Assembly: GCA_036259875.1 (NCBI GenBank)
Contig: DATAAZ010000072.1
Coordinates: forward strand, 1 to 49,822
Direction of reading: 5' to 3'
Source: DATAAZ01 sp036259875
Lineage (GTDB): Bacteria; Actinomycetota; Thermoleophilia; Gaiellales; Gaiellaceae
Length of the DNA stretch: 49,822 nt
Below the pieces are notes generated by a model. That model saw only the letters and a list, made by a program, of their open reading frames with translations. It had not been told where the DNA came from and did no database searches. Positions 31,562 to 40,554 of this stretch are shown here, in pieces. How positions within the stretch are numbered: position 1 is the stretch's first letter; the number at the start of each line of letters is the position of its first letter. Position numbers and translations under genes: made by a program.

Positions 31562-32503
31562 GTGGCCGACGATCTCGAGCGGCCTGACGACCGCGAGCGC
31601 CACGAGGGATCGCCCCATCTGCCTTCGCCGACGATCTGGCCGTTCGCCTTCGCGGTCGGCGTCGCGCTCGTCCTCCTGGCCCTCGTCATCTCGAGCTGGC
31701 TCGTCCTCGCGATCGGCGCCGCGATCGCCGTCGTCTTCGGCTTCCTCTGGATAAGCACCGCGACGCGCGAGGTTCGCGCGGCGTCGGCGCCGCCGCCGCT
31801 GCGCGCGGCCACCGCCGCTCGCGCTGACGAAGACGAGGACGAGGAGGGGCCGCCGCGCTACCCCCGCTCCGTCTTCCTCGAGGGCGCGACCCTCGGGATC
31901 GGGGCTGTGATCGGAGCGATCGCGACGCTGCCCGCTCTCGCGCTGGCCGTCGTCCCCGCGTTTCGCGGCCAGGGCTACGACGACATCGATCTCGGCCCCC
32001 TCGACAACTTCCCGGAGGGCGAGTGGATCGTGACGAAGTTTCGCTCCGCGAGGGACGAGCCGGCCGACGTTTCGCGCCGGACGGCGTACATCCGAAACAA
32101 CGGCGCGCCCGAGGGCGAGCCGAGCTTCACGATCCTCTCGAACCGCTGCGTCCACCTCGGCTGCCCCGTCCAGCCGCAGGGCTTGACGGGCAACCAGCCG
32201 ACGGAGGTGGAGACGGAAGAGGGGACGGTCGAGCTCTTCGAGACGAGCCCGTCGGGCTGGGTGTGCCCCTGCCACGGCGGGTCGTACACGCTCGAGGGAA
32301 ACCGGCAGGCCGGCCCGCCCGTCCGCGCGCTGGATCGGTACCGGTACCGCATCCGCGACGGCCGCCTCGTGCTCGGCGACCCGTACAGCGTCGGCGAGGT
32401 GCACGGTGAGGGTGCCGAGGCGCGGATCGAGGCGTACTCGATCACCGACCCCGGCGTCCACGTCGACGGGCCCGAGCAGTTCCTGTACCCGTACGTGCCC
32501 TGA
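31562..32503 (+). CDS. qcrA: Menaquinol-cytochrome c reductase Rieske iron-sulfur subunit
   Basis: A 313-aa subunit that takes electrons from menaquinol at the outer (Qo) site. Two closely spaced helices near the N-terminus, an acidic linker, and a third membrane helix near residue 115 precede the Rieske domain. Cluster ligands are C196 and H198 (CVHLGC) and C235 and H238 (CPCHGG), with C201 and C237 as the disulfide. The three-helix anchor is an actinobacterial trait. GTG start with a good ribosome-binding site; it overlaps qcrB by one base. It leads the respiratory operon. Confidence 0.96.
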   Translation: MADDLERPDDRERHEGSPHLPSPTIWPFAFAVGVALVLLALVISSWLVLAIGAAIAVVFGFLWISTATREVRAASAPPPLRAATAARADEDEDEEGPPRYPRSVFLEGATLGIGAVIGAIATLPALALAVVPAFRGQGYDDIDLGPLDNFPEGEWIVTKFRSARDEPADVSRRTAYIRNNGAPEGEPSFTILSNRCVHLGCPVQPQGLTGNQPTEVETEEGTVELFETSPSGWVCPCHGGSYTLEGNRQAGPPVRALDRYRYRIRDGRLVLGDPYSVGEVHGEGAEARIEAYSITDPGVHVDGPEQFLYPYVP

Positions 32504-33324
32504 TGGCGATCGAGACCCGCCGCCGGAAGTCGAAGCGCCGCGAGCAGGTCGAGGCCCTCGTCCTCTACCCGGTCGACTGGCTCGAGGAGCGCTCCGGCCT
32601 CGTTGGCGCGCTCCGCTACTTCCTCTTCCGGAAGGTCCCGAGCGACTCGAACTGGTGGCACACGCTCGGCTCCGCGACGCTCACCGCCTTCCTCGTCCAG
32701 CTCGTGACCGGCGTCATCCTCGCCATGTACTACAAGCCGGACCCCGACGCCGCGTACGAGTCGATCCAGAAGATCACAAACGACCTCGAGTTCGGCTGGC
32801 TCGTGCGCGGCATGCACCGCTGGGGCGCGAGCGTCTTCATCATCCTCCTGTTCCTGCACATGGGGCGCGTCTTCCTCTTCGGCGCGTACAAGTATCCCCG
32901 CGAGCTGAACTGGCTCGTCGGCGTCCTGCTCCTCGTCCTCGCGATGGCCGAGGGCTTCACCGGCTACCTCCTCCCGTGGGACCAGACGGCGTACTGGGCG
33001 ACCGTCGTCGGAATCAACATCAACGCGACCGCGCCGATCGCCGGCCCGTTCATCGCCGATTTCCTGCGCGGGGGCGCGGAGATCGGCGACGACACGCTCG
33101 CACGCTTCTATTCGCTTCACATGCTCGTGATCCCGGGCGGGATCATCGGCCTCATCACGCTGCATCTCTATCTCGTCATCCGCCTCGGAATCACGCCGCC
33201 GCCGTGGACAAAGAGCGCGGCAGGCTACGAGCCCGTCGAGGACGGCCGCCCCTCGCGGACGGGGCTCGTCGAGCCGCGGCCGCGCGGGAACGGCGCGGCG
33301 CGGCCCGCCAGGGAGCTCGAGTGA
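32503..33324 (+). CDS. qcrB: Cytochrome b6-like subunit of the bc complex
   Basis: A 273-aa membrane protein with the four haem-bearing helices. Haem ligands are H105/H119 (14 apart) and H206/H221 (15 apart). The extra residue in the second pair is the b6-type spacing known from cytochrome b6f and Bacillus QcrB rather than mitochondrial cytochrome b. WDQTAYWATVVG matches the Qo-side helix. No cysteine exists in the protein, so the covalent haem ci anchor of b6f and Bacillus is missing. The protein ends in a long basic, proline-rich tail. Confidence 0.96.
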   Translation: MAIETRRRKSKRREQVEALVLYPVDWLEERSGLVGALRYFLFRKVPSDSNWWHTLGSATLTAFLVQLVTGVILAMYYKPDPDAAYESIQKITNDLEFGWLVRGMHRWGASVFIILLFLHMGRVFLFGAYKYPRELNWLVGVLLLVLAMAEGFTGYLLPWDQTAYWATVVGININATAPIAGPFIADFLRGGAEIGDDTLARFYSLHMLVIPGGIIGLITLHLYLVIRLGITPPPWTKSAAGYEPVEDGRPSRTGLVEPRPRGNGAARPARELE

Positions 33325-33421
33325 GAGGCCGCCTGCGGTGTCTCTTGCGGGCCGGGAGGGGCGTGCCCGCGCGGCCCCCTGAAACGACCGGTCGACACGT
33401 GGAACCGCCGGAGGGACGGCC

Positions 33422-34210
33422 GTGAGCAGCCCGGATCAGCGAGAGCAGTTCGCTCGCTACAAGGACGACGTCGAGCGCCGCGGGAAGGCCTTCTTCCCCT
33501 ACGCGATGTTCCACGACACGGTCATGAGCCTCGTGGTCGTGTCGGTGATCGCCGGGCTGGCCGCGATCTGGTACTACAGCGCGGGCGAGGAGCCTGCCGA
33601 CGCGGGCCTGCTGGGACCGCTCTACCACGAGAAGGCCGACCCCGGGACGACGTCGTTCGTGCCGCGGCCGGACTGGTACTTCTACTTTCTCTTCTACCTG
33701 CTTCGCATCTTCAAGTGGCCGGAATCGGTCGTCCTCGGAACGGTCGGCATCCCGACGATCCTCCTGATCCTCCTCTTCGCCGTTCCGTTCATCGACCGGC
33801 GGCGCGAACGCCGGCTCCTGCGGCGGCCGGTCGCCGTCGTCGCCTCGCTCCTCGTGATCGCGTCGATGGGAATCCTGACCTACAGGGGCGCGACCGCGGA
33901 GGAGCCGAGCGCCACCGGGGCCGACGCCCTGCTCAGCGCGAACGACCTGCCCACGGACGACCAGGAGCTGACCACCGGGGCACAGATCTTCGCCGAGGCG
34001 GGCTGCCTGAACTGCCACACGTATGCCGGACAGGGCGCGGCCGGCCCGGGCCCGGAGCTGACCGACGTCGGGACGCGCCTCGACACCGCGGCGATCGCGG
34101 AGACGGTGACGAACGGGCGCGGCGCCATGCCGGCCTTCGGCGACGCGCTCACCGACGAGCAGATCCAGCAGGTCGCTGGCTTCCTCGAGGCGTCGAAGGG
34201 CGGCGGTTAA
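33422..34210 (+). CDS. qcrC: Subunit IV-cytochrome c fusion of the bc complex
   Basis: A 262-aa protein. The first half is cytochrome b C-terminal/subunit IV-like with P83-D-W-Y (the PEWY Qo motif) in RPDWYFYFLFYLLR, and three membrane helices. The second half is a class I cytochrome c with C195-LN-C198-H199 and methionine ligand M236 in AMPAFG. This matches the Bacillus QcrC plan, not the usual actinobacterial diheme QcrC. GTG 33422 has a GGAGGG ribosome-binding site; a 97-nt gap separates it from qcrB. Electrons leave through this haem c to an oxidase not encoded here. Confidence 0.95.
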   Translation: MSSPDQREQFARYKDDVERRGKAFFPYAMFHDTVMSLVVVSVIAGLAAIWYYSAGEEPADAGLLGPLYHEKADPGTTSFVPRPDWYFYFLFYLLRIFKWPESVVLGTVGIPTILLILLFAVPFIDRRRERRLLRRPVAVVASLLVIASMGILTYRGATAEEPSATGADALLSANDLPTDDQELTTGAQIFAEAGCLNCHTYAGQGAAGPGPELTDVGTRLDTAAIAETVTNGRGAMPAFGDALTDEQIQQVAGFLEASKGGG

Positions 34211-34228
34211 TCCTCCCGCCCGCCGCGC

Positions 34229-34816
34229 GTGAGGATCTTCCTGGGGATCACGGGAGCGTCGGGCGCTCTCTATGCGGCGCGGCTGCTCGACGCGCTCGCC
34301 GCGGCGGGGTGCGAAGTCGGCGTCTCGGCTTCGTCGGCCGGCGTCGAGGTGCTGGCGACGGAGCTCTACGGTGACACCGATCTCGCCCGCTCCGACGTGC
34401 TCGAGCGCTTCGCCGGTGGGCGGGACGGCGTCTCGGTGTACGAGCCCGACGACTACCGCGCCCCCTACGCCAGCGGTTCGGCGCGTGTCGACGGCTACGT
34501 CGTCTGTCCGTGCTCGATGGCGACGGTCGGGACGCTCGCGACCGGTGCGATGGAGAACCTCGTCCACCGGGCCGCATCCGTCGCTCTGAAGGAAGGACGA
34601 CGGCTCGTCCTCATGCCGCGGGAGACGCCGCTCTCGACCATCCACCTCGAGGGCCTCCTGCGCCTTCGGACGGCGGGCGCGGTCGTGCTCTTCCTCGCGC
34701 CCGGGTTCTACCACCGTCCCGAGACGATCCACGATCTCGTCGACTTCGTCGTCGCGCGGGCGCTCGACCAGCTCGGGATCGAGAACGCGCTCGCGCCCAG
34801 GTGGGGGGGCGAATGA
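34229..34816 (+). CDS. ubiX: UbiX-type flavin prenyltransferase
   Basis: A 195-aa flavoprotein that prenylates FMN to supply the UbiD cofactor. Recognised by IFLGITGASGALYAARLLDAL, the VVCPCSMATVGTLATGAMENLVHRAASVALKE segment and LMPRETPLSTIHLEGLLRL. GTG start 18 nt after qcrC, so it is probably read from the qcr promoter or internally. It overlaps menG by 4 nt. Together with the UbiD gene it brackets the qcr genes, the combination needed for MqnL/MqnM-type menaquinone decarboxylation. Confidence 0.95.
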   Translation: MRIFLGITGASGALYAARLLDALAAAGCEVGVSASSAGVEVLATELYGDTDLARSDVLERFAGGRDGVSVYEPDDYRAPYASGSARVDGYVVCPCSMATVGTLATGAMENLVHRAASVALKEGRRLVLMPRETPLSTIHLEGLLRLRTAGAVVLFLAPGFYHRPETIHDLVDFVVARALDQLGIENALAPRWGGE

Positions 34817-35496
34817 CCGTCGAGACGGGCCGGCTCGCGCCGCACGAGGTCCGTGCCATGTTCGACCGGATCTCGCCGGTTTACGACCTGATGAACCGGG
34901 CGATGACCGCGGGGCTCGACCGGCGATGGCGCTGCCTCACCGCCGAGGCGGTCGTTCGGCCCGGCGATCGCGTTCTCGACGCATGCTGTGGCACGGGCGA
35001 CCTAGCGATCGCGGCGCGTCACGCGGGCGGCGAAGTAACCGGGGTCGACTTCTCGGAGGCGATGCTCGAGCGCGCCCGACGGAAGTCGGCGGCGGTCGCC
35101 TGGGTCCGCGGCGACGTCCTCGCTCTCCCGTTCGACGAGGCAAGCTTCGACGTGGTCACCGTCGGCTTCGGCATCCGCAACGTCGCGGACCTCGAGGCCG
35201 GGCTCCACGAGCTCGCTCGGGTTCTCAGGCCGGGCGGCCGTGTGGCGAGCCTCGAGATCACGCAGCCGCGGGGCGCGCTTCGTCCCTTCTTCCGCGTCTG
35301 GTTCGACGGGCTCGTGCCGCTCGCCGGGAGGGTTCTTCCGGGCGGCGACGCGTACACGTACCTCCCCGCGAGCGTTCGCCGCTTCCCGGGCCCCGCCGAC
35401 CTTGCCGCGGCGATGGAGCGGGCCGGGTTTTCCGACGTCCGCTGGCGTCTCCTCGCGGGCGGAATCGTCTCGATCCATACCGCGACGAGGCCGTGA
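34813..35496 (+). CDS. menG: Demethylmenaquinone methyltransferase
   Basis: A 227-aa UbiE/MenG-type SAM methyltransferase performing the last step of menaquinone synthesis. Family features: VRAMFDRISPVYDLMNRAMTAGLD, motif I VLDACCGTGDLAIAA, FGIRNVADLEAGLHELARVLRPGG, and YTYLPASVRRFPGPADLAAAMERAGF. Overlaps ubiX by 4 nt and the polyprenyl synthase gene by 4 nt. Confidence 0.96.
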   Translation: MTVETGRLAPHEVRAMFDRISPVYDLMNRAMTAGLDRRWRCLTAEAVVRPGDRVLDACCGTGDLAIAARHAGGEVTGVDFSEAMLERARRKSAAVAWVRGDVLALPFDEASFDVVTVGFGIRNVADLEAGLHELARVLRPGGRVASLEITQPRGALRPFFRVWFDGLVPLAGRVLPGGDAYTYLPASVRRFPGPADLAAAMERAGFSDVRWRLLAGGIVSIHTATRP

Positions 35497-36428
35497 GCGC
35501 GCTCGCCACCCTCCGCGCCGCGCCGGGGCTCGACAGCTACCTCGAGGTCCTCGAGCTTCGCCTCGAGCAGGCGGTCGCCTCCCATCCGGGCGTGGTCGGG
35601 GCAATCGGGCGCGACACGCTCACTGCAGGCGGGAAGCGTCTTCGCCCCGTGCTCGTCTACCTCGCGACGCCGCCGGACGCGCGCCGGGGCGAGCGACCGC
35701 TCGCGGCCGGTGCCGCGGTCGAGCTCGTGCACATGGCAACGCTCGTGCACGACGACCTCCTCGACGGCGCAGCACTCCGACGCGGCCGCCCGACGGCGTG
35801 GGCCGCGCACGGCGAGAGCTCCGCGAAGGCGGCCGGCGACCACCTCTTCGCGCGCGCGTTCGCCGAGCTCACCCGCACGGAGGACCCCGCGGCGGTCTCG
35901 ACGCTCGCCGGCGCAGCGCTCGCGCTTGCGCGCGGCGAGGCGCTCCAGCGGCGGCAAGCGTTCCGGCCGGACACGACGGTCGAGGCATACCTCGCGCGCT
36001 GTGCGCTCAAGACGGGAAAGCTCTTCGAAGCGGCGTGCGTTCTCGGAGGCGGCCGGCCGGAGCTCGGGGAATTCGGGCTTGCGCTCGGGATCGCATTCCA
36101 GATTGCGGACGACATCCTTGACTGCACGGGCACGTCGCTCGAGACGGGGAAAGTGACGGGCGTCGACCTGCGGGACGGGACGCCGACGCTTCCCCTGATC
36201 CTCGCCGCGCGTGTCGACCGGCGCGTCTGGCGAGCGCTCGCCGGTGCGGGTCGACGCTCGGCGAGCACGGTCGAGATTCTCCGGCTGGTCGAGCGGACCG
36301 GCGCGCTGGAGGGCGCGCGCGCGCTCGCGCGCGAGTACGCACGCCGGGCGCTCGCCGCGCTCGACGGCGAGCCGGACCGCGAATCGCTCGAGGCGCTCAC
36401 GCACGCCGTCGTGGAGCGGGAGCGCTGA
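35493..36428 (+). CDS. Polyprenyl diphosphate synthase (menaquinone side chain)
   Basis: A 311-aa trans-prenyltransferase. First aspartate-rich motif VHDDLLDGA, second IADDILDCTG, the GGKRLRP substrate motif near residue 50, and the KTGKLFEAACVLGG helix. It makes the C35-C50 polyprenyl diphosphate tail; the exact chain length cannot be read off. Located between menG and mqnE with 4-nt and 1-nt overlaps, consistent with menaquinone tail synthesis. Confidence 0.93.
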   Translation: MSALATLRAAPGLDSYLEVLELRLEQAVASHPGVVGAIGRDTLTAGGKRLRPVLVYLATPPDARRGERPLAAGAAVELVHMATLVHDDLLDGAALRRGRPTAWAAHGESSAKAAGDHLFARAFAELTRTEDPAAVSTLAGAALALARGEALQRRQAFRPDTTVEAYLARCALKTGKLFEAACVLGGGRPELGEFGLALGIAFQIADDILDCTGTSLETGKVTGVDLRDGTPTLPLILAARVDRRVWRALAGAGRRSASTVEILRLVERTGALEGARALAREYARRALAALDGEPDRESLEALTHAVVERER

Positions 36429-37537
36429 TGGCGACGACGCTCCGGCAATCCGCGCTCGAGGCGGTTCGCGAGAAGGTTGAGGCGGGGGAGCGCCTCGACT
36501 TCGACGACGGGCTCGCGCTCATGGAGTCCGACGACCTGCTTGCGCTCGGCGAGCTCGCGGACGCGGCCCGGCGGCTGCGTGGCGGAACCGACGACGTCTA
36601 CTTCGTCCAGAACCTGTACCTGAACCAGACGAACGTCTGCCGCGTGAAGTGCAAGTTCTGCGCGTTCGCCCGCACGCAGAAGCAGGACGGCGCGTACACG
36701 CATACCCCCGACCAGCTCGTCGACGACGCGCTCCGCCAGCGCGAGGTCACCGGCTTCACCGAGATCCACATGGTCGGCGGCGAGAGCCCCCACGTCGACT
36801 TCGACTACTACGTCGAGATCGTCCGGACGCTGAAGGAGGCGATGCCGGACGTCCACCTGAAGTGCTTCACGGCGAGCGAGATCCATCACATGACGACCCT
36901 CTCGGGGCTTTCGCACGAGGAGGTTCTCCGCGAGCTTCGCGACGCCGGGCTCGGCTCGCTCCCCGGCGGCGGCGCAGAGATCTTCGCCGAACGGGTCCGT
37001 CGGCTCGTCGCGCCCGGTAAGGAGCACCCCGACGTCTGGCTCGAGACGCACCGGACGGCGCACCGCCTCGGCATCCCGACCCATTGCACGATGCTCTACG
37101 GGCACGTCGAGACGTACGAGGAGCGGGTCGACCACCTCCTGCGGCTCCGCGAGCTCCAGGACGAGACGGGCGGCTTCCTCGCCTACATCCCACTCGCCTT
37201 CCACCCGGAGAACACGGTCTTCGAGCGCCGAGGCTGGACGTTCACGGCGGGGTCGGACGACCTGAAGGTGATCGCAGTCTCGCGGCTTCTCCTCGACAAC
37301 GTCGCCCACGTGAAGGCGTACTGGATCATGATGGGGATGCCGCTCGCCGCCGTCGCGCTCCACTTCGGCGCGAACGACGTCCAGGGGACCGTCGTGCGGG
37401 AGGAGATCTTCCACGCTGCCGGGGCGCGAACGGCGACGGAGCAAAAGATCGAGGAGCTCGTCCGCTTCGTGCGCGACGCGGGCCGCGTCCCCGTGCAGCG
37501 AGACACGCTCTACAACAGGCTGCGGCGGTGGCCATGA
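36428..37537 (+). CDS. mqnE: Aminofutalosine synthase
   Basis: A 369-aa radical SAM enzyme that joins the MqnA product 3-[(1-carboxyvinyl)oxy]benzoate with SAM to form aminofutalosine. The 4Fe-4S motif is C71-RVK-C75-KF-C78. Further features are TEIHMVGGESPHVDFDYYVE, LGSLPGGGAEIF, the MLYGHVETYEERVDHL stretch and FHPENTVFERRGWTF, which separate MqnE from MqnC. ATG overlaps the polyprenyl synthase stop by one base; the 3' end overlaps the hydrolase gene by 4 nt. Confidence 0.95.
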   Translation: MATTLRQSALEAVREKVEAGERLDFDDGLALMESDDLLALGELADAARRLRGGTDDVYFVQNLYLNQTNVCRVKCKFCAFARTQKQDGAYTHTPDQLVDDALRQREVTGFTEIHMVGGESPHVDFDYYVEIVRTLKEAMPDVHLKCFTASEIHHMTTLSGLSHEEVLRELRDAGLGSLPGGGAEIFAERVRRLVAPGKEHPDVWLETHRTAHRLGIPTHCTMLYGHVETYEERVDHLLRLRELQDETGGFLAYIPLAFHPENTVFERRGWTFTAGSDDLKVIAVSRLLLDNVAHVKAYWIMMGMPLAAVALHFGANDVQGTVVREEIFHAAGARTATEQKIEELVRFVRDAGRVPVQRDTLYNRLRRWP

Positions 37538-38475
37538 CCCAGGCTCAAGAGCTAACGCCGACCCAGCGCGCGATGGACGAGCGCGACTGGTCGTTCGGCG
37601 GCACGTGGCCGTACGAGCCGCGGTGGCTGTTCACGGACGGGATCCGCATCCACTACGTGGACGAGGGGGCCCGCGACGGCGAGCCCGTCGTCATGCTGCA
37701 CGGGAACCCCACGTGGTCGTACCTCTACCGGCGGTTCATCGCCGCGCTCGCCGACGCGGGCTACCGGGCGATCGCGCACGACGAGCTCGGCTTCGGCCGC
37801 TCCGACAAGCCGATCCGAGAGCGGGAGTTCTCGCTCGCGCGGCACGTCCGCCATTTCACCGCGCTCATGGACGAGCTCGAGCTCGACGACGTGACGCTCG
37901 TTCTCCAGGACTGGGGCGGGCCGATCGGGCTCGCATGGGCGGTCGATCACGCGGACCGGGTTCGCCGCCTCGTCGTCCTGAACACGTGGCCCGGCGGGCG
38001 CCACCCCGACTACCCGACTCTCCCGGCGCTTTTCCGGCTCTTCCGCTGGCCGGGGATCGGCGACGTCCTCGTGAAGGGAGCGCACATCTTCACACGCGTC
38101 TTCCTCTTCCGCGGCGGCACGCATCCCGAACGGCTCGGCGCCGAGGAGCGAGCGGCGTATCTCGCCCCGCATCCGAGCTGGCAAAGCCGGTCGGGCGTTG
38201 GCGCCTTCCCGCGGATGATCCCGTGGGACGACGGGAACCCGACCTGGGACGTTGCGAGGCGGACCGAGGCAGGCTTGGAGCGCCTGGCCGACAAGCCCGT
38301 CCTCATCTGCTGGCCGAGCGAGGACCGGGCGTTCGGCGGCGGCACGCTTGCGCTCTGGCACGCGCAGTTCCCGAACGCCGATGTCCACGAGATCCCCGAT
38401 GCCGGCCACTACATCCAGGAGGACGCGCACGAGCGCGTCATTCCGCTCCTCCTCGACTTCCTCCGGAGCACGTAG
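37534..38475 (+). CDS. Alpha/beta hydrolase, haloalkane-dehalogenase-like
   Basis: A 313-aa alpha/beta hydrolase with the haloalkane dehalogenase layout: H56-G-N58-P with TWSYLYR, nucleophile D126 in VLQDWGGPIG (an Asp rather than the esterase Ser), a helical cap (residues about 150-215), acid D264 in WPSEDRAFG and base H292 in DAGHYIQED. The Trp after the nucleophile and N58 are the expected halide-binding residues. It is embedded by 4-nt overlap in the menaquinone operon between mqnE and mqnA, an unexpected place for a dehalogenase. The physiological substrate may be different. Confidence 0.85.
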   Translation: MTQAQELTPTQRAMDERDWSFGGTWPYEPRWLFTDGIRIHYVDEGARDGEPVVMLHGNPTWSYLYRRFIAALADAGYRAIAHDELGFGRSDKPIREREFSLARHVRHFTALMDELELDDVTLVLQDWGGPIGLAWAVDHADRVRRLVVLNTWPGGRHPDYPTLPALFRLFRWPGIGDVLVKGAHIFTRVFLFRGGTHPERLGAEERAAYLAPHPSWQSRSGVGAFPRMIPWDDGNPTWDVARRTEAGLERLADKPVLICWPSEDRAFGGGTLALWHAQFPNADVHEIPDAGHYIQEDAHERVIPLLLDFLRST

Positions 38476-38638
38476 TGCCGCTCGCGGCAACGCATCCTGG
38501 CGCCCGGCCCGCGACCACGCGGCGCGAGAGCACGGCCTCGGCCGTGCAAACGTGCCCAGCGTTCGCTGCAAACGAGTGCGGACTCGGGCTTGGTGCTCGC
38601 GACCGAGGAGGTCGCCAGCATCACCGAAGGGGGCACCG

Positions 38639-39406
38639 ATGACGCTCCGGCTCGGGCGGATCGGCTACGTGAACATGGCGCCGCTCTTCTTCCGCCTCGA
38701 GGCGGACGTGGACGAGGCCGCCGGTGTCCCGACGGAGCTCAACCGCGCCCTCCTGGCGGGCGAGGTGGACGTCGCTCCGATCTCGTCGATCGCGTACGCG
38801 CGCCACGCCGAGCGGCTCCGCGTGCTGCCGCGCCTCTGCGTCTCCTCCGAGGGCGCTGTCGACTCGATCCAGCTTGTCTCCCGCGCGCCGCTCGCCTCCG
38901 TCCGCTCGGTCGCGATCACGCCCGAGAGCGCGACCTCCGCCGTCCTGGTGCGGATCCTCTTGCCCGAGGCGGAGCACGTGCCGCTCGGCGTTGAGGCGGA
39001 CGCGACGCTGCTGATCGGCGACGCAGCGCTTCGCTCGATGTTCGAGGACCCGACCCCGCACCACGACCTCGGTCGCCTCTGGCTGGAGCGGACGGGGCTT
39101 CCCATGGTCTACGCGCTCTTCGCGTGTCCCGACCCACCCCCGGACGGCGTCGCCGACCTGGAGGACGCGCTCCTCGCCTCGCATCGGAGCGCGCTCGAGC
39201 GGCCCGAGGAGCTCGCGCGCGAGTCGAGCGCGCGCTACGGGTACCCCGCGGGGTTCCTCGCCCGCTACTTCGAGAAGCTGCGCTACCGGTTCGGGCCGCG
39301 CGAACGGGCGGGCGCGCTCACCTTCTTCGAGCTCGCCCGCGAGGCCGGCGAGCTCGTTCGTGTTCCCGAGCTTCGATTCGTCGTCCACGAGGCGGTGCCG
39401 GCGTGA
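38639..39406 (+). CDS. mqnA: Chorismate dehydratase
   Basis: A 255-aa periplasmic-binding-protein-fold enzyme that dehydrates chorismate to 3-[(1-carboxyvinyl)oxy]benzoate, the first futalosine-pathway step. Visible: RLGRIGYVNMAPLFFRLE, ELNRALLAGEVDVAPISSIAYARH, SVAITPESATSAVLVRILL, and LPMVYALFACP. ATG 38639 has a GAAGGGGG ribosome-binding site after a 163-nt gap. Its end overlaps mqnC by 4 nt. Confidence 0.95.
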   Translation: MTLRLGRIGYVNMAPLFFRLEADVDEAAGVPTELNRALLAGEVDVAPISSIAYARHAERLRVLPRLCVSSEGAVDSIQLVSRAPLASVRSVAITPESATSAVLVRILLPEAEHVPLGVEADATLLIGDAALRSMFEDPTPHHDLGRLWLERTGLPMVYALFACPDPPPDGVADLEDALLASHRSALERPEELARESSARYGYPAGFLARYFEKLRYRFGPRERAGALTFFELAREAGELVRVPELRFVVHEAVPA

Positions 39407-40518
39407 CGAGTACCAGGCTCGTACGTGGTTCGACCGGCGTCGAGGAGGCGCTTGACAAGGCGCTCGCCGGCGAGCGCATCTCCAACGAGGACGCGCTCAC
39501 GCTTCTTCGCAGCCGCGACCTCGTCCGAGTCGGGCGCGCGGCGGACGAGCTCCGCAACCGGAGCGTCGATCCGGGCCGCGTGACGTTCATCATCGACCGG
39601 AACGTCAACTACACGAACGTCTGCTACACGGACTGCGACTTCTGCGCCTTCTACCGGCGCCCGGGTGACCGGCGCGAGGGCTATCTCCTGCCAAAGCCGG
39701 TCATCTTCAAGAAGATCGAGGAGACGCTCGCCCTCGGCGGCACGGGCCTGCTCATGCAGGGCGGCCACCACCCGGACCTCGGGGTCGACTACTACGAGGA
39801 CCTCTTCAGCTCAATCAAAGCGCGCTACCGAATCCACCTCCACGCGCTCTCCCCGTCAGAGATCCAGCACGCGGCGCGGCGGTCGCGCCTCTCGATCGCA
39901 CAGACATTGTCGCGCTTGCGCGACGCGGGGCTCGATTCGATCCCCGGTGGCGGCGCCGAGATCCTCGTCGACCGGGTTCGCGACGTCGTCTCCCCGAAGA
40001 AGACGAGCTCGGCCGAGTGGCTCGGCGTCATGCGAGAGGCGCATCGGCTCGGGATCTCGACGACCGCGACGATGATGTACGGCCACGTCGAGACGCTCGA
40101 GGAGCGGGTCGAGCACATGCGGAAGATCCGCGAGCTCCAGGACGAGACGCGTGGCTTTCGAGCGTTCATCTCGTGGACGTTCCAGTCGGACGGCAACCGC
40201 CTCTCCGAGCACGTCCCCCACGATCGGATGCCGACCTCGTTCGACTACCTCCTGACGCAGGCGGTCAGCCGTATCTACCTCGACAACGTCGACCACATCC
40301 AGTCGAGCTGGGTCACGCAGGGGATGAAGGTCGGCCAGGTGGCACTCTCGTTCGGAGCGGACGACATGGGGTCGGTCATGATCGAGGAGAACGTCGTCTC
40401 CGCCGCGGGGACGACGTATCGGGCGACGGCTCAGGACTTCGTACGCGCGATCAAGGCGCTGGGGAAGACGCCGGTGCAGCGGGACACGCTGTACCGCGAT
40501 GTCCGCGCCTGGAGCTAG
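39403..40518 (+). CDS. mqnC: Dehypoxanthine futalosine cyclase
   Basis: A 371-aa radical SAM enzyme converting dehypoxanthine futalosine to cyclic dehypoxanthine futalosine. The 4Fe-4S motif is C74-YTD-C78-DF-C81 followed by AFYRRPGD, distinctive for MqnC. Further features are LLMQGGHHPDLGVDYYEDLF, LDSIPGGGAEIL, TATMMYGHVETLEERVEHM and FRAFISWTFQSDGN. GTG start in a 4-nt overlap with mqnA. It is the last gene of the menaquinone block. Confidence 0.96.
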   Translation: MTSTRLVRGSTGVEEALDKALAGERISNEDALTLLRSRDLVRVGRAADELRNRSVDPGRVTFIIDRNVNYTNVCYTDCDFCAFYRRPGDRREGYLLPKPVIFKKIEETLALGGTGLLMQGGHHPDLGVDYYEDLFSSIKARYRIHLHALSPSEIQHAARRSRLSIAQTLSRLRDAGLDSIPGGGAEILVDRVRDVVSPKKTSSAEWLGVMREAHRLGISTTATMMYGHVETLEERVEHMRKIRELQDETRGFRAFISWTFQSDGNRLSEHVPHDRMPTSFDYLLTQAVSRIYLDNVDHIQSSWVTQGMKVGQVALSFGADDMGSVMIEENVVSAAGTTYRATAQDFVRAIKALGKTPVQRDTLYRDVRAWS

Positions 40519-40554
40519 CGAAACCGCTCACCCCGGCGCCTCGTATGTCGGGAC

